A stretch of 64,000 bases of DNA from Pelecanus crispus (Eukaryota > Chordata > Aves > Pelecaniformes > Pelecanidae), in the NCBI RefSeq assembly GCF_030463565.1, contig NC_134676.1:29265228-29329227 (forward strand), written 5' to 3'. Below, piece by piece: positions 26,717 through 39,589 of the stretch. Every line of letters starts with the position of its first letter. The first letter of the stretch is position 1. The position numbers and the translations under genes are program-made. The notes under the pieces are model-generated. The model was not told the origin of the DNA and did not search any database. It saw only the letters and a list, made by a program, of their open reading frames with translations.

Positions 26717-26737
26717 ATGAAGAAACATTCTGCATAA
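26717..26737 (+). promoter_or_regulatory. Micro-uORF upstream of ANKRA2 (6 codons)
   Basis: ATG AAG AAA CAT TCT GCA TAA encodes MKKHSA and ends 9 nt before the in-frame ATG at 26747 and 21 nt before the favoured ATG at 26759. The context (ACTATGA) is weak. If this part of the exon is in the mature mRNA, it would tune initiation on ANKRA2. Its presence in the transcript is inferred. Confidence 0.5.
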
Positions 26738-26758
26738 AACTTTTACATGACTGACGCC

Positions 26759-29700
26759 ATGGCATCTTCAACAAACTTAGATGCTGGGGCCCAGTTGATT
26801 GTAGAAGAATGTCCTACTAGCTACAGCCTTCCGCCGATGCCGGACATTAAAGTGGAGCATCAGCTTGACTCTAGCACAGAGGACAGCCCAGCTCAGAGTG
26901 TCGCCATGGGAATGAAATTCATTTTGCCCAATAGATTTGATATGAATGTCTGCTCGCGATTTGTGAAATCTTTGAATGAGGAGGACAGTAAAAATATTCA
27001 AGACCAAGTTAACTCTGACCTTGAAGTGGCATCTGTCTTATTTAAAGGTTGAACTTTATGGTACAAATTGTTATGTGTGGACTGTGTCATCCTGTTAAGC
27101 TGTTATGTTTTTTATAAGAAAAAAAGCCTCTGCCTTATATGCGTGTTAATCAGTAATAGTTTTCTAAGATTTGTTCCCCTAACATTTTTATTATATGTGT
27201 AATGGATTATTAATGTAAAATTAATTTTCCCCAAAATTATTTTTTAAATCACATTTTAAATTATTTTTTTAATTGGAAAAATAGTGGCACAAAAAGTCTC
27301 TATTGTAATTTAATAAGAGCTGATGCTGATTATGAAAACAAGCTTACTTCTTTTGGTTGGCATGGCCTACAGCATGTTACACAGTGTTGAATGTATGTAT
27401 CTTCACAGAACGCTACTGAAAGTACTATATGATCATTTCAACTTCAGTTGCTTTCTGCAGCACGTTTTACCTTTTCACTAGTACAATGATAAAATAAAAC
27501 AGGTCATGTGGTTGACTTTGTTTTATCAATATGGCTGTATGCAAAGCCTGTAGTTGTAGCGATTGGCTAGCCAATTCAGCTTCACAGTACTTGAAAGCAA
27601 ACATTAGTGCAATTCTGGATCCCTGCAGCTAATCTCCAGCGATTGCTGCGCAGCTTCACCAGAACTGATCTGTGCTTTTTCATGGCTGAGCATATCAGCG
27701 GACAGCAGAATTAGGACATCTGTCTATTTCCCTTTGACAATTGTGGTTTCCAGTGCTTGCTGTAATATTTCAGACGGTTCTTTTCATGAGGTTGAATTTG
27801 ACCCATTTCCTATAGCAAATACAAACACTGACCTATTGTGGATTTTGATGATTTCTCTGATTTGTATTGTTTGGCTGCAGTTCAGCCATTGTAATTTTCA
27901 AACTTTTTTGATTTGCAGGCCATAAGTGCTTTCTAGTGGAGCTGCAGACCTGAACGGCAAATTTAGACCCATCAGTGATAGGGTTGTTTTTCTTGGGTAA
28001 CATTTGTGAACCCCTTAGAAGTAGCCCTGCGGATCCAGGGACCGCAGGTCAAAAATCCCTGGTAGGTCTCTTAATTTTATCACATCAGCTGTAGCTATTT
28101 GATTGGCAAACAGAATGTAATTTCGTTTTCATCGTGTTACCCTCTACTTGGTTCTCTCCCCAAATTTGTGGTTGGGTTTATGATCATTAAGTTCTTTATG
28201 GTGTGAACTTGGTGTGCATGTTAATTAGCTTCCAGTCATTAATTATTAGTGCACACTGGTGTCAAATCAATTTAGCCAGTAATGGAGTTTAATCCTTCAA
28301 TATGTTTTTCCAGTATTAAATCGGTTAGCTTCTTAAAAATTATTTGGCTTCTCAGTTACTTCTCAAAACCTAATTTTGAGAATTAGAAGCCAAGATAACA
28401 TACATATTTTGTAATAAAATATCCAACAGGAGTGGACGAAGTCCTGGTGAAGAAAATTAGTGAAGGTCATCTCCATTCTTGCAGTGGACTGGTTAGAGAG
28501 TGGGCGAAGGGATGAGCTGAGCAGTTACCTGACTACATGGCTGACCAGAGCTGCATCATGTTATTGCACTGGAGAGTGTTAGTGAGGTATGATAGGCTAA
28601 GTGGAGCCATCCTACCTGATAAATCCATGCCAGGCCTGTTGAAAATCTGGACAAAAGCTTACCTCATTTAGACACCAACCTGTGTCTGGGTGACATTACA
28701 CCATACTGAACCTGTGGGGTAGCAGCATTGTTTCATGCCAGAAATGAATACAGCCCTTTATTCAACTCTCACAATACACAGTGGAGAAACCACATGTCAC
28801 AAAGCTTACTTAACATGGCTTTTAAAGATCTTGTGATACTGGTGTTTTCTAGTTTGACTTAGAATCTGTGGCTTTCTTTTAATGATCTTAGGAGTACTAA
28901 AATCCTGTCTGTTCTCTCTGTTCAATGTAGCTGAGTGCAACATCCACACTTCTCCTTCCCCTGGTATCCAAGTAAGACATGTTTATACTCCATCAACTAC
29001 TAAGCATTTCTCACCAATAAAACAATCAACTACTCTAACTAACAAACACAGGGGAAATGAAGTCTCTACAACTCCTCTGCTTGTAAACTGTAAGTATCCT
29101 TCTGTCTTACTGTTAATAATTATTTTGTGAACTGTATGTTAGATGCCTGACAGATTTTTCCAGTTTTTTCTTTGGTGTTGTAATGAACTTTAACATAGGA
29201 AGAAAACACTGAGATAGTCTTGTCTGCTTTCATATGGTTCCAACCTTAAAATAGTAATTCACCTGCTGTATTGGATTCATGAGTGAAGCTTGTTTTCCAG
29301 AAAGGATCCAATTATTTGTTTTAAAAATATAGATAAATGTTTTTCTGATCCTTTCTAAGCTTTAAGTTAATGTGCTTCATTGTCGTTGTTTAGCCCCAGC
29401 CAGCAACTAAGCACCACGCAGCCTCTCGCTCACTCTCCCTACCCCGATGGGATGGGGGAGAGAATTGGAGGAGTAAGAGTGAGAAACACTCCTGGGTTGA
29501 GATAAGAACAGCTTAATAATTGAAATAAAGTAAAATAGTAACAATAATAGTAACAATATAATAATGATAATAGTAATAATGATATACAAAGCAAGTGATG
29601 CACAATGCAATTGCTCACCACCCGCCGACCGATACTCAGACAGTTCCCGAGCAGCGATCGCTGCTCCCCGGCCAACCCCCCCCCAGTTTATATACTGAGC

Positions 29701-32700
29701 ATGATGTCATATGGTATGGAATAGCCCTTTGGTCAGTTTGGATCAGCTGTCCTGGCTCTGCCCCCTCCCAGTTTCTTGTGCACCTGGCAGAGCGTGGGAA
29801 GCTGAAAAGTCCTTGACTAGCATAAGCAGTACTCAGCAACAACTAAAACATCAGCGTGTTATCAACATTCTTCTCCTGCTAAATCCAAAACACAGCACTA
29901 TGCCTGCTACTAGGAAGAAAATTAACTCTATCCCAGCCGAAACCAGGACATTCATATACTTGTTTTCAGAACTCGGGCATCTTGTAAAGTTTATTAAAAT
30001 TAGGTGATTGGTAAGTGCTACAGACTGTCATGATTGTCATGGATCTTGAAAGTCAGGAAGGCAGCATTTTAAGTCCAGGTTTTTTTAAAAAAAGGCTGCT
30101 TGCATGGGAAAAATTAATCTGGAGCTGCAACATAGGCCTCACAAAATATGCAGTCTTTCTGAAAAAAATCAAACTTTCATGTACTGAATAGGAAGAGGAC
30201 AGTGAACAATTACATATTATGTAATCATTAGCTAATTTGGTATTATATAATGTGGATAATGTACTACATATTCCCTCCTGAGCACCTTTCAGACCTGCTC
30301 CAAGTTGTAATTATCAAAACCATGGGTCTGTGCAGAGTTTACTGTGGGATCAGAGATTTTTTTCTTCATCATCTTTTAAGAATTATTCTGCTTTTAATGC
30401 TTGGTACTTTTTATTAAAAATAATAATTAAAAAAAACCCATGCACAATCTTTTTCTTCCCCTGTAGGTCTAGTCATGTTGTGTATAGTTTTGTAATGTCT
30501 GATCTATTCCACGTTGTAATGAGTGAGACTCATGCTATGGCCTTTATTGAGCAGCATGACAGGTCTCCTGATGGCATGTGGTCTCTTCAATGTCATTTTT
30601 AAACTACACAGCCTTAATTTATCAAAAGATACATATTTTCATTTGATAGATGTTCGTAATATGATCTTGGGTTGCTGATTAAGTAGCAGAGAACATAACA
30701 TGTTGCCTTGTAAAGAGTTCGTATAGGAAGTATCTTTGTTTTCTAGTATGATTTACACATTGGTTAAAAAATTACCTAAACCTATGAAACTCTTTGGAAA
30801 CTTTTCAGTTTTTAAGATAATGGTTCCAGTTCAGAGTGTAAGATGAAACTTATCTACACTCTCAAATCCAAGTTCTGTACTGCTCAGTCCAATGGACGTG
30901 TTATGCCCAGCTCCAAATAGAGCAGAATGAAAATTGGTGTGTGTGACACATGCTTTTGCTTCCCTTTTTGCAGCTTTATCAGTTCATCAGCTGGCTGCTC
31001 AGGGAGAAATGTTGTATCTGGCCACACGTATTGAACAAGGTGAGACAGAGGGAGGTTAAATGCCTTCCTTTTTTGTTTGGGGCATTTATACGCTGTTGTG
31101 TTTGACTTCTCCCTCAAAGCTGTATTAAAAAAAAATCCTCAATTCTGATACAAATTGAAGGATATTTGAGGTATCTGTTCTTTGTGGATGTGGACTGTTG
31201 TTTCACATCAGTCTTTTATTCACTCATTGCTACAATTTTAAATTAAACATTAGGGTTAATAGGAGTTGTAGGTAAATCCCTTCCTCCCCCTGCTCTGCAG
31301 CTGTATAGGTAATCCATGGAAATGAGAAGGCAGAATCTGTTAGTTCTATCAGAAGAGTTTTGGGTTTTTTTAATGATCTTTGTAATTTAAAACACATTTC
31401 TATTAATGGTGGTTTTCCAATCCTATTTAATCAACCAATATATAGAGCTGCATGTTGGTAATTTAAGCCTGCAATATAATAGTGCCGCTCATTCTGAGCT
31501 GTGTGATAGTCTTCAGTGTGACATTTGTGTGTCCATAATACATACACAAAATTTCAACTCTACATAATGTATTGAATTCAGTACTGTTAATAGTATATTC
31601 TTACTGTGTTATTAGTAATCAGCCATGCTTTCAGTGTGTCTTTGTTGAAATGTTTACTGGAAAGCAGATAATGAGTTGCCGAGTCTATATACTTTGTAAT
31701 GAGCCACGCATATGGAAAGCAAATCAATTCTGGAGTGTCAGTAACAGTTAAAAATGCGTATTATGGTGCTATGATAAGCATGGGATTTTTTAAGTACTCA
31801 TATATTAAAAAAAAAATCTAACTCAACTATTTCAGTCAGCCAATTGTTAAAAAAAGTTCTTTTTCCTTCTTCCAGCTGCACTAGAAGTAGACCTTAATTG
31901 CTTCCACAAAACATCCTGTTGATTACATGAACTTTGGGGGGAATGGAGTTATACTATCTATATTGCATTGCAAGCTCATTCTTTACAAGATTGTGTGGCT
32001 CACTCTATTGAAAAAAACCCACTTTCTGAAGTATAATACAGAATGTACCTCTTTATTATTCAAGTAGCCCTTCTCTTCTTTCTAAAGATAAAGCCCAGAT
32101 TACAGAAAACTTGTAACATTTGTGAGTAAAAACAGAGCTTGATTTATAGAGCTTAAAAAAAAAAAAAAAACCCAAATCTTAAATTTTACTTTGGTCAGTT
32201 GGATGTTTTTTTCTTTCTTGGACAAAGGTATTTGCACCACCATTGGGACAGAATTTTGTTTCTAAAGTTAAGATGAGAATGACTTGTAGGACACACTGGG
32301 ACCTCAGTCCATTCCCCATGGATGCATCAACGTCCTTCACCAGCTCGTACAGTGCCTTAGTGAAAGGGATTACTAAGTTGCATATTTTTCTTTAAACAGA
32401 AAATGTAATCAATCATAAGGATGAAGAAGGATTTACCCCTCTGATGTGGGCTGCAGCTCATGGGCAGATAGCAGTAGTGGAATTTCTCCTGCAGAATGTA
32501 AGGAAAAAAACACATTTCATTTTAAATTTATTTATTTACTTTTTAGTTCAGTTTGCCTTCCTAAGTTTGTCACTGCTGCTGTACACTTAAAAGTCTTAAG
32601 TTCTGTGTAAAACCTCATATTTAAAAAAAACATGGTTAATTTTTTTTTTTTTTAATTATTTCAGGGTGCAGATCCTCAGATTTTGGGGAAAGGGCGAGAA

Positions 32701-33902
32701 AGTGCCCTCTCACTGGCTTGCAGTAAGGGATATACAGATATTGTCAAAATGCTGCTCGACTGTGGAGTTGATGTCAATGAGTACGACTGGGTAAGTCTCT
32801 AGCTTGAAATTATGTCAGAGTGTGCTTTGGTCAGAAATTTGAACTGGCACAGCACTGGCTTGGGTTTGAAAATTGTTCTACTTCTTCTGAAATATCTGAG
32901 AGTTTCAAGACTTCCATAGGATAACAGAAGTTGGTCCTACTAGTTCTGGTTTCTTGGTAAAAAGAGAATGAGACTAATGCTGAATCCTTGTGGAAGGGTC
33001 AGCTTATAGTCTAAACAGTAGACAGAAAAAGATGGAAGTTGTGAAGAACCAAAACAGAACCTCATTTTTATAAAAACTGTGAAGTCTGTTACTGATACAT
33101 AGAAATATACTGGTGTGTTAAGGAATTACAGTTGCAGACTCCTCAATCATTAAGGATTTTCCCTGCTTTTGCAGAATGGAGGCACACCTCTACTATATGC
33201 AGTACATGGGAACCACGTGAAATGTGTAAAAATTCTCCTTGGTAAGCAGACTGTCCAAACTGAATCATCAGTAATAATCTACTATCAGTTCTCATTGTCA
33301 GAAACATGAGTTTCTTTTCCTGTTTTACATAGAAAGTGGTGCTGATCCAACTATCGAAACAGATGCTGGCTATAATTCCATGGATTTGGCTGTAGCCTTG
33401 GGCTATCGGAGTGGTAAGTATTGCAAATGTAAATTCTTTGATTTTTATTTTTACTGCTCCTTGTTTACATAGCTGCTGTAATGGCCTAGTAGAGGTTTTG
33501 CAGCTGTAAGAAGATCCCTGTCCTAAAAGCCTTAATAGACCTAAATGTATCAGCCCAACATGGGTAGGAGCTTCTGTTCCTGTCTCAGAAAGCTAGGTAC
33601 CTAGTAAGAAATGTCACCGACCTGGATCTGCACCTGTGGGCACAAGTAATGGTGTGTAGGGCTGATGCAGCCATGATCCAGACAGGGGGAGCTGAGCTGC
33701 TCCCCCACCCTGTACAAAGGAGCGTGTGTTACCCCGGTGTCGTGGTTTAGCCCCAGCCAGCAACTAAGCACCACGCAGGCCACTCGCTCACTCCCCCTAC
33801 CCCGGTGGGATGGGGGAGAGAATCGGAGGAGTAAGAGTGAGAAACACTCCTGGGTTGAGATAAGAACAGCTTAATAATTGAAATAAAGTAAAATAGTAAC
33901 AA

Positions 33903-33956
<54 letters not shown>

Positions 33957-35117
33957 AATAAAGCAAGTGATGCACAATGCAGTTGCTCACCACATGCTGA
34001 CCGATACCCAGCCAGTTTCCGAGCAGCGATTGCTGCTCCCTGGCCAACCCCCCCCAGTTTATATACTGAGCATGATGTCGTATGGTATGGAATAGCCCTT
34101 TGGTCAGTTTGGATCAGCTGTCCTAGCTCTGCCCCCTCCCAGTTTCTTGTGCACCTGGCAGAGCATGGGAAGCTGAAAAGTCCTTGACTAGCATAAGCAG
34201 TACTCAGCAACAACTAAAACATCAGCGTGTTATCAACATTCTTCTCCTACTAAATCCAAAACACAGCTCTATGCCAGCTACTAGGAAGAAAATTCATTCT
34301 ATCCCAGCCGAAACCAGGACACCCAGACAATAAGAGGCCTGCAGGCCTCCTGAACCCCTCACCCTGGTGCTCTGTTGATTGGCATGATGTGATGTAGCTG
34401 GCAAAACCTTCTTCCTCTGTCAGGCTAGATCTAGCTCTAGTTTGTCTTGGAGGCAGACAGTAATGGTGCCAGCATCAGTGAATTAGGCTACCTTACTTGG
34501 TTCTGGAAAACAGAGGCAAGGAAGGGACTCTTCGTTGTTTTTCCCTCATGCTGCCTTCATTTTGAAAGCTGTGAAATGTCTGCCATTACAGAAATGAGCT
34601 GAATCCAAAAGTAAGCCCAGCATTGCACATGTAGCTTCTCCAAGCAGAGCCCTGTGCTTATCGGGGGGGACAGTAACTTCACAGATGTCTGGATGTGGGA
34701 CTACTTCAAGAGTTCAATCTCAAAACATTCCACAGAAGTAGTTTCTAATAAACATTTTTGCCTACTTTCCAGTTACAGGCTTAAAAATTTCCTTCCATAT
34801 GCTATCTGCCCACTCAAACCAGAGAACAGATCATCACCTCCAAAAACCATCATCTGCCTTACTGGTGTATTGGTTTTGCATTATATGAAGCTTTCATTTT
34901 CTGAAATGATGCAAACTCTTTTTCCCAGAGTGAATTTGTTCCTGTTTTTTATTAAATGATTGTACAGGACAAGCCAGCATCTGCCAAGAAAAACTAGTGC
35001 AACCATAAAGATGTGAAAAACCACTGAACGCTGATTAACCTGATTTTTTTCTCTGCTTTAGTTCAACAGGTTATTGAGTCTCATTTATTAAGGCTCCTTC
35101 AAAATATCAAGGAATAA
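26759..35117 (+). CDS. ANKRA2: ANKRA2, ankyrin repeat family A protein 2 (8 coding exons, 313 aa)
   Basis: Ankyrin adaptor, paralogue of RFXANK. In mammals it binds megalin (LRP2), class IIa histone deacetylases, RFX7 and CCDC8 through PxLPxI/L-type motifs. Coding exons: 26759-27047, 28931-29089, 30974-31039, 32400-32497, 32665-32790, 33175-33241, 33333-33413, 35062-35117 (TAA at 35115-35117). These sum to 942 bp, or 313 residues, the same length as human. All introns are GT-AG and the phases join. The N-terminal half (about 1-150) holds [20 protein letters not shown] and the [20 protein letters not shown] stretch. Ankyrin repeats start near 150, with [60 protein letters not shown] and [16 protein letters not shown] chose the ATG at 26759 because it aligns with the mammalian start and has GCCATGG context; an in-frame ATG at 26747 would add four residues. 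The gene is divergent from UTP15 and shares its CpG island. Two introns carry antisense solo LTRs. Confidence 0.96.
29381..29950 (-). mobile_element. Solo LTR, family A (ERVL-type), in ANKRA2 intron 2
   Basis: Same family as the copies at 11007, 18707 and 33738. Flanked by a perfect 5-bp duplication TTCAT (29376-29380 and 29951-29955). Sense is minus, antisense to ANKRA2. The TATA-box region reads TATATACTGAGCATG on the minus-strand copy. Solo LTR without internal sequence. Confidence 0.9.
33738..34321 (-). mobile_element. Solo LTR, family A (ERVL-type), in the last ANKRA2 intron
   Basis: Same termini as the other copies. The flanks CCCGG (33733-33737) and CCCAG (34322-34326) are a probable 5-bp target duplication with one difference. 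Sense is minus, antisense to ANKRA2. It is longer than its sister copies mainly because the internal trinucleotide tract has expanded to a long (AAT)n run at about 33901-33960. Confidence 0.88.
33897..33963. repeat. (AAT)n then (AAAT)n microsatellite inside the LTR
   Basis: About sixteen AAT units in a row, then three AAAT units. The other three LTR copies carry shorter and more interrupted versions of the same tract, so it is likely length-variable. Confidence 0.9.
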
Positions 35118-35660
35118 TGGTTGGCTCTTCTGCGGGTGTCAGTTCTTGGCTTGGAGATTTGAACTGCTTTTTTAGCCCTGCAATCAGTAACAAGGGATGG
35201 TTGTTCTGTAACTTTAGTTACAGAAAGTTCAACTACTTTCTGGTTTTAGTTAAGCCTTTTAATATACTTCCTCTTCTTTCATTGTTCATAGAAATATGTG
35301 ATGTCATCCTTCTCTTAAATACATTTTATACAATTTTAGAAGAAAAAGTTAGTTGTCGTGCATGAAAAGCTTTGTAAATATAACCAGTTTTAACCATCTA
35401 AATGTTTACACTAAGTGCAGTGGGTGGCACCTTGCCGAGTGTCCTACTTGATCACATCATTGTTAACATATTCATAGGAAGAAATTTGTTTAGGTATTGA
35501 GGTATATCACCATAGAAGATAGATGTCTTTACTGTTAATAATACCAAAATGTGCAGCATGTGTGATTGTTTTCAAGATCCCCAGTTAATATTACTGTGTT
35601 AGCTTTTGGCTTTTTCCGATTTTTAAGCAGCTGGTAATAAACTGAAGGACTTTGATGATG
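35118..35660 (+). terminator. ANKRA2: ANKRA2 3' UTR and polyadenylation signal
   Basis: The AT-rich sequence after the TAA contains AATAAA at 35636-35641, the first canonical hexamer after the stop, so a 3' UTR of about 540 nt is expected with cleavage near 35655-35665. No other ORF or repeat is seen in it. Confidence 0.6.
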
Positions 35661-35897
35661 GTAGTTTAATTCCTACCTGATTTCTTTCCACCTGCTGCTG
35701 CCTTCCTGTTGTAATCCTGCAACAACTAGGCCAGAGTGTCCTTGGTAGAAATTTCTCTGGTATAAGGAAGCCTAATTGCAAGTGCAGAAATCCTCGCTCC
35801 TTAAATATCCTCCCTGCAGTGGCTGAAAGCAGACCTCAGCCATATGGGAAGAGAAGCCAGAGCCTGCTTCCAGCCTTCTTCAGCCAAAGTGTGGTCC

Positions 35898-36604
35898 TTT
35901 GGATCATAAAACATCTCAAGTTGGAAAGGATCCATCAGGACCATTGAGTCCAACTCCCTGCTCCTCACAGGACTATCTACAACTAACCATATGACTAAGG
36001 GTGTTATCCAGACGCTCCTTGAACTCTGACAGGCTTGGTGCCATGACCGCTTCCCTGGGGAGCCTGTCCCAGTGTCCCACCACCCTCTCTGAGAAAATGT
36101 TCTTCACTATGTCCAATCTGAACTTCCCCTGATGCAGCTCCATTCCATCTCCTCATGTCCTATCCCTGGTCACCAGAGAGAGGAGATCAGCACCTCCCCC
36201 CTGCTGCCCGCCATGAGGGAGCCGTAGGCTGCGATGAAGTCACCCCTCAGCCTTCTCTTCTAGGGGCCAAGCAAACCAAGCGACCTCAGCCACTCCTCCT
36301 AAGTCTTGCCCTCAAGGCCTTTCACCATCTTGGTTGCCCTCCTCTGGATGCACTCTAACAGTTTGATGTCCTTCTTACATTGAGGCACCCAAAACTGCAC
36401 ACAGTACTCGAGGCGGGGCCGCATCTGTAGAGTGTAGAGTGAGACAATCGCCTCCCTTGACCGGCCAGCTATGCTGTGCTCGATGCACCCCAGGACATGG
36501 CTGGTCCTTTTGGCTGCCAGGGCACACTGTTAACTTGCCATCAACCCAAACCCCCAGATCTCTTCCCCTGGGGCTGCCCTCAAGCATCTCATCCCCCATT
36601 TCGG
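35898..36604 (-). mobile_element. CR1 LINE fragment, 3' portion
   Basis: Closely resembles the 3' portion of the element at 10520-12868, with the same CTCAAGTTGGAA and TGATGTCCTTCTTACATT blocks, but without an LTR inside. It starts about 240 bp after the ANKRA2 polyadenylation signal and is 5'-truncated. Confidence 0.88.
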
Positions 36605-39589
36605 AGGGATGTCCCGGTGTAGCTGTTTAGTTAGAACAGCAATTATGATTTTGAAATCAGTTGAAAAAATCAGGCCATGTTAACTGATTTTCTGGGACCC
36701 CTGCACTTAAAACTATGCTGAGTGATGGGACTTGTGATAGTTTTGCACAAATAATAGACAAGCTTTTGAAAGAGAGTTTTCAGAAGCTTTTCTCCTGACA
36801 GTACATATGGATCCCCCATAAGGTGTTGGATGTTTTTCCATAAGCGTTTCTCCATTGTGTCCACTAGAGGTCTGGCATCTTTGACACACATCCACCCCTA
36901 GTCCCCGCTTCCCCAGTCCATGAGTAGTGAGCCCAGTCTCCCAAGTTACTCTCCACCTAAGTTTACAAGACATGAGTAGACCCCCAGGTAAGTTACTGTA
37001 TTCCTAATACATTGTCTCTACCATATTTAATTTTTCTATTTGAAAGTCATTCCGTATCACAAAGAAAATCAATACTATTTAAAGTACGTGCACTGTGATC
37101 CTGACCAAAGGTACTGGAAAGCTGGGCAATAATCCAGCCGAGTTCTTTGGGTCAGAGCCAGAGAAATAATGAATTCAAAATGCTAACTTTGTTATTTCAA
37201 AGTGACTGAATATACAATAGGGGGAAATATAGGGGGAAAAAAAAATCCAAACCTACATGGATTAAACCTGAATTTGTTGCCAAATTTCTCTCTGACTCTG
37301 TACTGAAACATCTGTGGTGTATAAAAGGTGTAAATCAGGTCAGAATTAACCTCTGAAAGATTGTTCATGTGAGAGCCAGTCCGGAGATCCATTTCTTTCA
37401 TGAAGCTGAAATCTGAAATTGAATGAACTTTAAGGGAAGGTGCAGCAAGAAAATGTAGCTGATCTTGTGGGTGTTGGTGAAATCCTTGCTACATTTCAGT
37501 ATTATCTGTCTCCCAGGCTTTGACGATTGTATTTTTATGCGGGCTTTACACCAGTTTTACTCTATCATGCATGATTAAATCAGATGAAAGAAACAGTAAA
37601 TCTGACATGCCTTGGAAACAAGGGAGGGAAATTGTTTCATAATCAAAATCTAGAAAAATATGTCTTATTGTAAGCAATTTTAAAATAAAAGACTATGAAG
37701 TGGTAATTACTGCAAGGTTGTACATTAGAAATACTGAGATTTAATGGCCTTTGTAAAAACAAATGTTGAACTTCCCATGGTTGTGGAAAAACAATGCAAA
37801 TAAAATGCAAACTGGTGTTTTCTTGAAATATCATAACCTGAGCCATTTCTGATTAGTTTTTAAGACACCTTATGTACAGACATGCTATATAAGTATGCAT
37901 AAGGAAGAGAAGTTCCTTTTTCTGTATTATTTGTGTTACAGGAAAGTACTTGTTCTAAATGATGAACATTCACTATCTGTTTTGCATTTTGTCTTGAACT
38001 TCAGTCAGCATTGAGTTAATATATAGGAAATAAACTGACTAATTTGTAACTATTTCCTGGAAAGGTAGCCTAGAAAATGCATTTTTGGATGATATGGGAA
38101 GACAGAAAAATAGAGGAACATAGATTAAGACAGCAAAATGTAAAATCTCTTCCATCTTTTTGCTGTAGAATTTCAAACAATTGTCAGCAAAATAGTCATC
38201 ACCACCTATCCCACAAAAGTGAGTACAAGGGTGAAGATGGTCATCTTTCAGAAGCCGTTGCCTGCACTGAGAGCTCCTTCTATAGCATAACATTATGCTG
38301 CTAAGGCAGTGAACATGGAATTGTTTTCTGTGGCTCTTGTGAGGGCCCTGCAGGGAACAGCCAGCAGTATTTCATAAGCTATGATTCAGACACCCTGAGG
38401 AAAACCTAGTCAGAGTTAGCAAACGGGGGGCAGGGGTAATCTGTGCAAAAAAAATACTTGCTGGAAAAAAATCAATGTCAAGAAAGCACAGACAACTGTT
38501 GATTATGCAATATTAACAGCATGCTTCACTCCACATACTTTGTGTTTCTCTGAGGCACAATGGATTTTTGTTTCTCTCAGTGTAAATACTCAGTATTCTC
38601 AGTATTTAGTTTTCTTTGTTTACAGTGGTAAAATTTTTTAAAGCCCCTGATTCAGCATTGATAAGCATTTTGAAATGTCAGCCTGCTGGTTTTGTTTTGG
38701 TGCATCATTTCTGTAGCCTCTGATGGCAGGGAGAAGACACTAGGAGTTACCTTGGAACCACACCCCTGGGTCTGAAGGCAGCAGTGTTTCCTTGCCATGG
38801 CACACCACAAGACCAGAGGAGTCTGAAAATTCTGCAATCAAAATCTTAACTCCAACTTGATTCTCCCCAAACCTTTTACCAAAAGCTCTTGCCAATGTAA
38901 TTTCTTACAGGAATGTTAGTATTTTACGTTTGAACTTGAATGACAGCATTCTGTTATTTCAGAGTGTTAGCAAACAAGTTGCTTTTCCTGATTAAATTAT
39001 TTTTGCCAAATTCAGTGTGCAGCATGTGATCACAGATGTCATGAACTCTGCCTCACAAAGCAGACTGCCTAGCACAATCTCGTGTAGTAATAACAGCCAA
39101 ATGCTTCAGAGCTGAGCAAAGTCTTTGTCTCAATCATTCATGTTTGACTTTGCAGGGTGTTCTGGTCTATTTAACAGAGGGAGTACACAACACATGAACG
39201 CTAGTCTGCAATGCAGTGGGTACATTTGTCAGAATTAACACTCATTTACAGCTACTACTGGCTGCAACAGCTTAGAAACCTTGCAGTGCAAGACAGACAG
39301 GCTGTATCTGTCTGGCAGGGACGTAAAAGAAAGCTAAAGAAGTAAGCACCTCTGTTCATAGAGGACAGTAATATAGGTGTGAAATGATTCTACCAAGGAG
39401 AAAACAAAATTTTACACATCCGCTTTGTAATTGCTCAGAGAAATTCTGCTTTCTCACAGTTAGACAATGGCTGAGATAAAAACTGAACCTTCGAAGACAG
39501 TGAAGAATAGCCATAAACAGATTGCTAACATTTGATTAAAAGAAGTTAAGATGCTGTCTATAAAGCCATTCTTAAAGGAACTGCGACCT
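36605..39589. other. Intergenic sequence without recognised features
   Basis: No conserved open frame or repeat recognised between the CR1 fragment and probable LTR C. Confidence 0.5.
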
